A stretch of 64,000 nt of DNA from Mucilaginibacter sp. GTDB taxonomy: Bacteria; Bacteroidota; Bacteroidia; Sphingobacteriales; Sphingobacteriaceae. The DNA lies in assembly GCA_028288025.1 (NCBI GenBank), contig JAQBOM010000008.1:223500-287499 (forward strand), in the 5' to 3' direction. The notes under the pieces are model-generated. The model had not been told where the DNA came from, ran no database searches, and saw only the letters and a program-made list of their open reading frames with translations. The position numbers and the translations under genes are program-made. Positions 54,922-62,158 of the stretch are shown piece by piece (the first letter of the stretch is position 1; each line of letters begins with the position of its first letter).

Positions 54922-56188
54922 ACTGAAAGCCACAATAATAAAAGACATAAGGGTGCTGCTGCGCGATAAAGTGGGCATTGCGCTTATGTTTATTATGCCG
55001 ATAATTTTGGTTGTAGTGGTTACCAGCATACAAAACAGCACCTTCCAGCTAATCAGTAAAAACAAGCTGCCGATATTGATTTGTAACAAGGATACCGGTC
55101 AGGCCGGCATGCAACTCATAAAAGCGATCGATAAGATCGGCATGTTCAAAGTTCTAAAAGCCGGCGCCGACCAGGATGAAAAGTTGATGGCCGATGCCAT
55201 GCATCAAAAAGACGCCATGCTTGGGGTTGTTATCCCTGCCGACTTTTCGGCGAAGGTTGCAGCCAAATCAAAAAACATCGCCGGCAAGGCATTAAAAAGT
55301 TTTGGTTTGCAGGGCGATTCGGTAAAAGTTGGCGAAGTCGACCCGCTTAACATTTATTATAACCCTGTTTTGCAGGAATCAATGCGGCTTTCGGTTGAAG
55401 GGGCAGTTCGCAGCGCGCTACAGTTGGTGGAGAGCAGGGAAACGCTGAGGAGCCTGTACTTTTCGATCAACGAAAAACAGCTGCCCGAAAAGCTTGAAAA
55501 TGAGATGCTGAATAATAATGCGGCTATTAACGAGATACCTGTATCAAAAGAGGGCGTCCGCACCGCGCCCAATTCCACCCAGCACAATGTTCCGGCCTGG
55601 ACCATATTTGCCATGTTCTTTGTAGTGATATCATTAGGTGGCAGCGTGGTCAGGGAAAAAGTGAGCGGCAGCTTTATCCGCTTAAAAACGCTGCCCACCA
55701 ACTACATGGTCGGACTGGTGTCAAAGCAGGTCGTGTACCTGGGCGTAACATTATTACAGGCCGCAGTTATTTTTTCGATGGGGATATGGCTGTTCCCGTT
55801 CATCGGTTTGCCCGCGCTCAACCTACCGTCGGACCTTTTGGCCCTGGTTGTTGTCACCGTACTATGCGGATGGTGCGCGGTGAGCTACGCCCTTTGTGTA
55901 GGCGTATTTGCGCAAACACACGAGCAATCAAATGGCTTTGGCGCGGTTTCCATCGTAATATTGTCGACCATTGGCGGGTTGATGGTACCCAGCTTTGCCA
56001 TGCAGGGTATGTTTAAATCCGCCGCCGATATTTCGCCCATGCACTGGGCCATACAGGCCTATTATTCTCTTTTTCTTGAGGGTGGCAAACTCGGGGATGT
56101 TGTAAACAATATTATACCTTTACTGCTTATCACTTTGGTGCTCCAGTTTATCACATTCCTGGGGCTCAGGAGGAAAAACTTAATATAA
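54911..56188 (+). CDS. ABC-2 type permease of the pigment cluster
   Basis: A 425-aa membrane protein: one N-terminal helix (about 20-40), an extracytoplasmic domain of nearly 200 residues, then about five helices (IFAMFFVVISLGGSVVREKVSG and onwards) with FAMQGMFKSAADISPMHWA before the last helix. Typical of ABC-2 exporters with a large external domain. Coupled to the ATPase gene. Confidence 0.9.
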   Translation: MMFKLKATIIKDIRVLLRDKVGIALMFIMPIILVVVVTSIQNSTFQLISKNKLPILICNKDTGQAGMQLIKAIDKIGMFKVLKAGADQDEKLMADAMHQKDAMLGVVIPADFSAKVAAKSKNIAGKALKSFGLQGDSVKVGEVDPLNIYYNPVLQESMRLSVEGAVRSALQLVESRETLRSLYFSINEKQLPEKLENEMLNNNAAINEIPVSKEGVRTAPNSTQHNVPAWTIFAMFFVVISLGGSVVREKVSGSFIRLKTLPTNYMVGLVSKQVVYLGVTLLQAAVIFSMGIWLFPFIGLPALNLPSDLLALVVVTVLCGWCAVSYALCVGVFAQTHEQSNGFGAVSIVILSTIGGLMVPSFAMQGMFKSAADISPMHWAIQAYYSLFLEGGKLGDVVNNIIPLLLITLVLQFITFLGLRRKNLI

Positions 56189-56196
56189 AGCCTTTT

Positions 56197-56460
56197 ATGG
56201 AAACTACCGAATTAAAAGAAAAACTTAAAAAACAGATCATACAATTCCTCAACCTTACAGACCTTACCCCGGCCGATATTAAAGATAACGAACCTCTTTT
56301 CGGGGACGGACTTGGCTTGGATTCAATTGACTCGCTTGAACTGATCGTATTGCTGAAAAAAGAATACGGCATAACCATAAAAGATCCCCGTGAAGGGCGA
56401 AAAGTGCTTGTGGATGTAAATTCAATGGCGGCGTATATTGAGGAGCACGGGGCGAAGTAA
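56197..56460 (+). CDS. Acyl carrier protein (cluster ACP 2)
   Basis: An 87-aa acidic carrier protein with the attachment serine in GLDSIDSLELIVLL (near 42). It closes the plus-strand block and faces the ApeI-like gene of the opposite block, 28 bp away. The motif DSIDSLE differs from ACP 1 and is like aryl polyene carriers, so the two ACPs may serve different chains. Confidence 0.92.
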   Translation: METTELKEKLKKQIIQFLNLTDLTPADIKDNEPLFGDGLGLDSIDSLELIVLLKKEYGITIKDPREGRKVLVDVNSMAAYIEEHGAK

Positions 56461-56488
56461 TAGCGCTACGCCTGAATGGGCGGTTGGG

Positions 56489-56857
56489 TTACAATGCAAT
56501 AAAACGCCCCTGGAATTTAAAACAAACAACCGCATCGCAAATTAAACTAGCGATCACGGCTATTTCCTCTTCGCTAAGCTTATAATCTATTTCCATCTGT
56601 ACTTCCCGGGCAACGCGCGGATCGATCATGCTGACGAATTTAAGATGACCAGCTTTTTTTAGCTGAAGCTGAATATTCAAAGCAGTTTCCAAAACGTCCT
56701 TTACAATTTGCAGCATGCAGGCACCCGGTACCACCGGCTGACCGGGGAAATGGCCTCTGAATATTTCACTATCCTTATTAATATCCAGGCGGGCACGAAC
56801 CGACGTATTCTGATGCTCGATTTTCGTGATAGTGAATATGTCGGTAGTGGCAGCCAT
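56489..56857 (-). CDS. ApeI-like 3-hydroxyacyl-ACP dehydratase
   Basis: A 122-aa hotdog protein with GHFPGQPVVPGACML, keeping the FabZ catalytic His. At the place of the FabZ Glu (14 residues on) there is Gln. This pattern resembles ApeI of aryl polyene clusters. It would dehydrate the polyene chain in successive cycles. Last gene of the right-hand minus block. Confidence 0.85.
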   Translation of the reverse strand: MAATTDIFTITKIEHQNTSVRARLDINKDSEIFRGHFPGQPVVPGACMLQIVKDVLETALNIQLQLKKAGHLKFVSMIDPRVAREVQMEIDYKLSEEEIAVIASLICDAVVCFKFQGRFIAL

Positions 56858-56864
56858 TCAAACG

Positions 56865-57929
56865 CTAAATTGCTGAGATCAACATTAAGGAATGATATAT
56901 TTTTTGGTAATGATTGTAAACTAGTACCTTTTTAGGCGGGGTTTTGATGTCACCCCTTTCAATCGTTATCGTAGGAACGATGCCATTTTTCAGAATATTT
57001 GACGCCAGCCACAGCGCGAAGGATGAGGAAGTCGGATATTCGCCGCAAAGGTGCTTGTAATTTGCCAGCGCGCTGTTTTTAAACAGTGAAAGGTCTAGTT
57101 CCTCGTAAATTTCATCGTGGCGCAAATCGCCGCTTTTGCCGGTTATTACCAGGTCGATATCGCCGATAGCCAAGCCGTTTTCAGCCAGGAAGGCGACAAC
57201 TCTTTTTTCAATATCTTTAAGCGTTGTCGGCTTATAAATGGTCCGGATAGCCGTCAGCTCGGCCAGGTTATCCGGCGATGGCTTATCCGTTAGCAGGAAG
57301 AATGCCGCCCCTTCCCCGCCGATGCTTCCCTTTGACCGGGTTGCATACAAGTCCAGGTTTGAAACCGGCCAGCGGCGGTAAAGGCCCAGCCGCGTTAACA
57401 CAGTGAAGCTGGTATCCGTCATCTCGTCTGTTGCGCCGATTAAAACGTTATCCGCTTCCCTTTCATTTAACAGCATCATAGCGTCCTGCAATGCGCTTTC
57501 GAAAGAAATTCCCTTATGGACGAAAGTGTTGTTGTAGCCGTAGCACTTCAGCATTAAAGCGATCTGTGCGGCAACGGTGTTATGAGTCGATTGAATAAAT
57601 GAAGTAGGAGGGAGCATCTCCTCATCATGCTCAATAATGCGGGTTAAAAATGTAACTGTATCTTCCAGGCATCCATAGGCGGTGCCGGTTATGATTGCCC
57701 CCGGCATTACGTTATTCGCGTTATTCAGGCATTCCTGAGCGGTCGCTACTCCCATTTTAATAATGCGGCTCATGCGCCGCAGCAATTTTGGGTCGACAAA
57801 TCCCTTATAATCCGGCTCGACTGCTGTTAAACGGGTGCCCGTGTATTCAACGACATCGGTTAAAAAGCCCTCATTTCTGAAAGTGTTTTGCGGCGATATA
57901 CAGGCAGACGAGCGGATATATACTTTCAT
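56865..57929 (-). CDS. Ketosynthase-like protein without active-site Cys (chain-length-factor-like)
   Basis: A 354-aa thiolase-fold protein. The segment equivalent to the nucleophile elbow reads FVHKGISFESAL, with no Cys, and the HGTGT motif is replaced by ITGKSGDLRHDE. Conserved framework remains (STHNTVAAQIA, GGEGAAFFLL). It lies 1 bp from a complete ketosynthase gene (57931-59130), matching the KS/CLF heterodimer pairing known in aryl polyene systems. Confidence 0.85.
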   Translation of the reverse strand: MKVYIRSSACISPQNTFRNEGFLTDVVEYTGTRLTAVEPDYKGFVDPKLLRRMSRIIKMGVATAQECLNNANNVMPGAIITGTAYGCLEDTVTFLTRIIEHDEEMLPPTSFIQSTHNTVAAQIALMLKCYGYNNTFVHKGISFESALQDAMMLLNEREADNVLIGATDEMTDTSFTVLTRLGLYRRWPVSNLDLYATRSKGSIGGEGAAFFLLTDKPSPDNLAELTAIRTIYKPTTLKDIEKRVVAFLAENGLAIGDIDLVITGKSGDLRHDEIYEELDLSLFKNSALANYKHLCGEYPTSSSFALWLASNILKNGIVPTITIERGDIKTPPKKVLVYNHYQKIYHSLMLISAI

Positions 57930-57930
57930 T

Positions 57931-59130
57931 TCAGACTTTCGAAAATATTAATGATGTACAATTGCCGCCGAAGCCAAAAGAATTTGACATCACGTGACTG
58001 ATGTTTTGCCCCTTCAAAAAATTTGCTTCCGGTTCGAAGGATAATTCAGCCATTCGGGTTTCAAACCTCAGGTTAGGGTATATAAGGCCATGCTTTATAG
58101 CCATCACGGAGAATACCGCCTCGATACCGCCGCTGGCGCCCAACGTGTGGCCTGTAAACGATTTTGTTGAACTCACCGGGGGATATTCCGGGTCGAACAC
58201 CCGGGTAATGGCTGTGCCCTCGGCGCTGTCGTTATTTGGCGTGCCAGTTCCATGTAAATTGATGTAGTCGATATCTGATGGCTGCAAACCGCTTCTATCC
58301 AATGCGCCTTTCATGGCTAAATAGGAACCCGTTCCATCAGGCGACGAGGCGGTTTGATGGTAGGCGTCATTACTGTTGTTATAGCCGCTCAATTCGCAAT
58401 AAGGGGCCTTGTTTAATGTTTTTGCCACCTTATCAGACACGAGTACCACGTACCCCGCTCCCTCACCAAGGTTTAGCCCTTGCCTATGCTCATCAAAAGG
58501 CTTGCAGAATTCCGGATCCAGGATCATTAATGTATTAAAGCCGTTTAGTGTGAATTTGGTTAAAGCATCGGTACCGCCCGCTACCACCACATCCAGCACA
58601 TTATTTTTTATCAGCCGCGCACCGTAGAATATTGCATTTGCCGATGATGAGCAGGCCGTGCTGATGGTGGTCATATAATCTTTTAGCCCTAGCTTTTCAG
58701 CAACAATTTCGGTAATGCTCCCGCACTCGTGGTCGTACACATTTTTTAATTTGCCTTTGCTATTGTCTTTAATGAAATCAATAAAAAAGTCTTCGCTTTT
58801 ATCCATGCCGCCAACCGTATTTGCCGAAACAAAACCCGTGCGCAGTTCATCCAAGCCAGGAATTTGCGCATCAGCAAGGGCTTCCTGTGCTGCAACCAGG
58901 CTAAGAAGGGTTGTGCGGCTGATATCCGGCGGCATACCGGTCATATCTGCCAGCTCATTGTTTTTGAGTTTTACTTCCGCAACGGGGATTTTTCCGTGGT
59001 AAATGGTATCCAGCATGGTGATCTCACCCATGCCGGCTTCTTCCCGCTCAAAAGCCGCAAGGTGCTCCGGCACATTGTTGCCTATTGCTGAAATTACGCC
59101 CACGCCCGCTATATATGCTATTGAACTCAT
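57931..59130 (-). CDS. Beta-ketoacyl synthase (aryl polyene KS alpha)
   Basis: A 399-aa condensing enzyme with an intact triad: Cys in STACSSSANAI (near 163), His in NLHGTGTPNND and His in FTGHTLGASGG. The end SNSFGFGGNCTSLIF is classical. Probable elongating partner of the Cys-less protein encoded next (56865-57929), extending the polyene from malonyl units. Confidence 0.95.
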   Translation of the reverse strand: MSSIAYIAGVGVISAIGNNVPEHLAAFEREEAGMGEITMLDTIYHGKIPVAEVKLKNNELADMTGMPPDISRTTLLSLVAAQEALADAQIPGLDELRTGFVSANTVGGMDKSEDFFIDFIKDNSKGKLKNVYDHECGSITEIVAEKLGLKDYMTTISTACSSSANAIFYGARLIKNNVLDVVVAGGTDALTKFTLNGFNTLMILDPEFCKPFDEHRQGLNLGEGAGYVVLVSDKVAKTLNKAPYCELSGYNNSNDAYHQTASSPDGTGSYLAMKGALDRSGLQPSDIDYINLHGTGTPNNDSAEGTAITRVFDPEYPPVSSTKSFTGHTLGASGGIEAVFSVMAIKHGLIYPNLRFETRMAELSFEPEANFLKGQNISHVMSNSFGFGGNCTSLIFSKV

Positions 59131-59769
59131 TTAGTTGTTGATAAAAATACTATTCATGTTGTTTTTAGAAAAGGGTAAAGCCCGTTCACCTTTTTCTTTC
59201 TCAACCAAAAATAACACTGCTTTATAGTCGTGTTCCAAAACATCCACCCAGCCGCAAATGCAGGCCTCCAGAAGATTGTTATCCAAAAGATAGTTTACCT
59301 GTGTTTCTATAAAGTCTGTATCAAACTTTTCCTGTACAAATAAAGCGTGCTCTCCTTTAAAATTATTGCGGATACAAATCTCCCCGATCATGATATTGGG
59401 CAGCGTGTAAACAAAGAGGGAAGGGCTGGGGACGTCGCCTACTGATGCGTAATATTTAATATCATCATCAAGACTTGAATTGGCATTGGCTAATACGATA
59501 CCGACCTGCGCGGGTTGGTAAAGATGTGGTTTAAAATCGTCTTTCAATAATATTTCGGATGCCAGCCAGCCCAGCTTGCTTAAGTTATCCATTTTATAAA
59601 ATTTGGGATAGCTAAGTTTAAAATGCTGGTAAACGGAAAGTAAAAAAGCTGATGTATCAGCATCGTGGCCTTCAAATAAATTTGAACCATTTTTACCCAC
59701 GATATCCTTACTTATCGTGCAACTTGATGTGATGTACTTCTTTGAAAGCAAAGTTTTAATATTAATCAA
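59131..59769 (-). CDS. Half-length ketosynthase-fold protein lacking the catalytic Cys
   Basis: A 212-aa protein that aligns with the N-terminal half of the neighbouring ketosynthases: QVGIVLANANSSLDDDIKYY parallels the start of the dimer region, and EICIRNNFKGEHALFVQEKF occupies the nucleophile position without Cys. The entire C-terminal His/His half is absent. It ends at 59131, directly against the next start codon (59130). The apparent start is a TTG at 59769. Non-catalytic partner or scaffold is likely; similar small KS-like proteins accompany aryl polyene genes. Confidence 0.75.
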   Translation of the reverse strand: MINIKTLLSKKYITSSCTISKDIVGKNGSNLFEGHDADTSAFLLSVYQHFKLSYPKFYKMDNLSKLGWLASEILLKDDFKPHLYQPAQVGIVLANANSSLDDDIKYYASVGDVPSPSLFVYTLPNIMIGEICIRNNFKGEHALFVQEKFDTDFIETQVNYLLDNNLLEACICGWVDVLEHDYKAVLFLVEKEKGERALPFSKNNMNSIFINN

Positions 59770-59798
59770 TTCATTAATGACTGAAGACTTGACTGAAA

Positions 59799-59830
59799 GA
59801 CTTACGAAGTTTTTAAAATTTCTTAAGTCT
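59799..59830. repeat. Hairpin between two ketosynthase genes of the block
   Basis: AGACTTACGAAGTTTT (59799-59814) pairs with 59815-59830 with two mismatches. The words match the carA terminator family. It lies 30 bp upstream of the TTG start of the half ketosynthase gene and could attenuate transcription inside the block. Confidence 0.6.
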
Positions 59831-59852
59831 AATATTAGTCCAAAAATATTAT

Positions 59853-60995
59853 TTATCTGCCAATAACCACGGCGGCGTTGCAGCCGCCAAATCCCGAAGC
59901 TGTTTTGACAAAGTTATTCGCTTTTATGTTCAATTGTTCAGCAACCACGTTTACAGCGGTGCCTGGTCCTGCTTGCTCAAACCCCGCCGTCGGTAAAACC
60001 AATCCTTCCTGTAAAGATTTTAATGAAATGATCGATTCGATCAGCCCGGCCGCACCTAAAGTATGGCCGTAATAACCCTTCAGGCTATTTAACGGTGTAG
60101 ACTTTAAACCAGCTATTACGATTGCATTAGCCTCCATTTCATCATTAAAAACTGTTGCTGTCCCGTGGGCTGAAATAAAATCGATATTTTCCGACGATAC
60201 ATCCGCATCCTGCATCGCCTGTTTAATAGCATGTGCCAGTTCATTCCCTGTACGTGATGGCCCCGAAATATGGTTGGCATCGTTACTCACCGAGCCTCCC
60301 TTAACTTTTATATTTCCATGATATTTTTCATTTGTTGACAAAATGATCGTTCCCGCCCCTTCGCCAAGGTTTAACCCGTCACGCGACTGGTCGAACGGTT
60401 TGCACAGCTGCGGACTTAGCGCCTGGAAGGATTGAAAACCTGACAGGATAAATTTGGTGATAACATCCGCCCCGGCGATCACCGCATTTTCATACTGGCC
60501 TGTCCTCAGCAATCTCATTCCGGTAATAATAGCCAACACGCCCGAAATACATGCATTGGATATAACCACAGGCTGGTTTAAAAATCCAAAATGATCAGCG
60601 ATCAATTGAGCAGAATGGGGGAGTGATATCCTCTTTTTCAGGTCAATATTATATGGCTCTGTTTCCAGCAAACTAATATTTCCCTTGGTGGATGAAACGA
60701 TAAGGACGGTCTTTTTGTCCGCGATATTGATCGCGCAGTTCTGTAAGGTATTTTCGACGGAGGCAATAAGCAATTGCTCGAACCTGGTATACTTTTGGTC
60801 GGCTTGTAAAAAATCGTTATTGTCAAATAATGCAGCGAAAAACGGTTGCTGCGATATTTCCGGGTTATGATGCGCTTTAACTGCCGATTGGTTTTCCTTT
60901 AATCTTGAGAAATTGTCGGCCGTGGTTTTACCCAACGGAGACAGCACGTTATCAGCAACGACAAAAACATCCCTTATTTCATTGTCCCTGTTCAT
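59853..60995 (-). CDS. Beta-ketoacyl synthase (second aryl polyene KS)
   Basis: A 380-aa ketosynthase with Cys in SNACISGVLAI (near 150), His in SAHGTATVFND and His in YYGHTLGAAGLIE. The C-terminus SGFGGCNAAVVIG is standard. In aryl polyene clusters a separate KS like this is thought to begin the chain from the aryl starter, so that role is possible here. Confidence 0.92.
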   Translation of the reverse strand: MNRDNEIRDVFVVADNVLSPLGKTTADNFSRLKENQSAVKAHHNPEISQQPFFAALFDNNDFLQADQKYTRFEQLLIASVENTLQNCAINIADKKTVLIVSSTKGNISLLETEPYNIDLKKRISLPHSAQLIADHFGFLNQPVVISNACISGVLAIITGMRLLRTGQYENAVIAGADVITKFILSGFQSFQALSPQLCKPFDQSRDGLNLGEGAGTIILSTNEKYHGNIKVKGGSVSNDANHISGPSRTGNELAHAIKQAMQDADVSSENIDFISAHGTATVFNDEMEANAIVIAGLKSTPLNSLKGYYGHTLGAAGLIESIISLKSLQEGLVLPTAGFEQAGPGTAVNVVAEQLNIKANNFVKTASGFGGCNAAVVIGR

Positions 60996-61007
60996 GTTAT
61001 GCCGTTT

Positions 61008-61427
61008 TTATTCATTCCTGCTAAATACCTTCATTTCGCATTGCGCCAGTAAAACTCCGTTTAACCAAACCTTTCCCGAAAGTACGGTGACATCAAGAAT
61101 TTGGTTTTCGATGGACACCTCGGTAATGATCTCGTCATCGATCTTCGGTAGACGAAATATTTCAAAGTCTTTTACTGCTCCTATATACCCAACGGTTACC
61201 GGTTTGTTTTCGGCTTGCGCCAGATAGCCGGCCCTTAGCGCCGCTGTTTGCGCTATGTTTTCCATTAACCCTGCTTCCAGGAATATATTGTTCTTTACAA
61301 AAACATTGTCCGGACGGATCACGAAACTGCTACGCGTGAAATTTTCATCAGAATGAAGCAGCTTCCCCACCATTACAAAAGGAGGTTCTTGAGGGATCAG
61401 CGGGATGATGTTTTCAACCGGGAGCAT
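61008..61427 (-). CDS. ApeP-like dehydratase
   Basis: A 139-aa hotdog protein: start IPLIPQEPPFVMVGKLL and the helix LEAGLMENIAQTAALRAG. It lacks HFP but keeps the Glu of the E-x-x-A-Q motif. This is the ApeP form found beside ApeI in aryl polyene clusters, so it most likely works with the protein at 56489-56857. It lies 2 bp past the FabG-like gene. Confidence 0.88.
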   Translation of the reverse strand: MLPVENIIPLIPQEPPFVMVGKLLHSDENFTRSSFVIRPDNVFVKNNIFLEAGLMENIAQTAALRAGYLAQAENKPVTVGYIGAVKDFEIFRLPKIDDEIITEVSIENQILDVTVLSGKVWLNGVLLAQCEMKVFSRNE

Positions 61428-61429
61428 AT

Positions 61430-62158
61430 TTATGAATATAAACCGCCGTTAACAGATAATACCTGCCCGGTAATATAAGCTGCTTCGGGCGAGGCCAGGA
61501 ATACCACGGCATGGGCCACTTCTTCGGCTGTGCCGAAGCGCTTTACAGGGATCAAAGCTTTTAATTCCTTTTCATCCAAGCCCTCGGTCATATCCGTTTT
61601 GATAAAGCCGGGCGCGATGGCATTCACGGTAATACCTTGGCGGCCAACCTCCTGCGCCAACGCTTTTGTAGCGCCGATAACGCCTGCCTTAGCGGCTGAG
61701 TAATTGGTTTGCCCTGCCAACCCCTTCAATCCCGATAAGGAGACAATGTTTATAATACGGCCATATTTTTGGGCGAGCATACTGTTCAGTACCAGCCGGG
61801 TAACATGGAAAAAGCTATCCAGGTTGGTTTTTAATACGTTATCCCACTGCTCATCCGCCATCCAGGCCATAAGGCTGTCGTCGCGAATGCCGGCGTTGTT
61901 TATAAGTATATCGATATGCTTTTCCTCATTAGCCTCTATCCACTTGCCTAATATCTCCTGTATCCGGCCTTTATCAGCAACATCAAATGGCAACAGTTCA
62001 CCGTCACCGCCGGCTTGTTTGATCAGCGACAGCGTTTTTTCGGCCTCTTCTTTATTGCTTTTATAATTGATCAGCATGTGGTGTCCCTGAACGGCCAGCT
62101 TAACGCAGATCGCTCTGCCTATCCCCCTTGAACCGCCGGTAACTAATGCACATTTCAT
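61430..62158 (-). CDS. 3-oxoacyl-ACP reductase of the pigment cluster (FabG-like)
   Basis: A 242-aa SDR with TGGSRGIGRA at the N-terminus, INNAG, and Tyr/Lys in NYSAAKAGVIG (Tyr-x3-Lys spacing). It should reduce the keto group in each polyene cycle. It overlaps the tyrosine ammonia-lyase gene by 4 bp (ATGA), tying the start of the pathway to chain extension. Compare with the stand-alone fabG at 342-1085. Confidence 0.93.
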   Translation of the reverse strand: MKCALVTGGSRGIGRAICVKLAVQGHHMLINYKSNKEEAEKTLSLIKQAGGDGELLPFDVADKGRIQEILGKWIEANEEKHIDILINNAGIRDDSLMAWMADEQWDNVLKTNLDSFFHVTRLVLNSMLAQKYGRIINIVSLSGLKGLAGQTNYSAAKAGVIGATKALAQEVGRQGITVNAIAPGFIKTDMTEGLDEKELKALIPVKRFGTAEEVAHAVVFLASPEAAYITGQVLSVNGGLYS

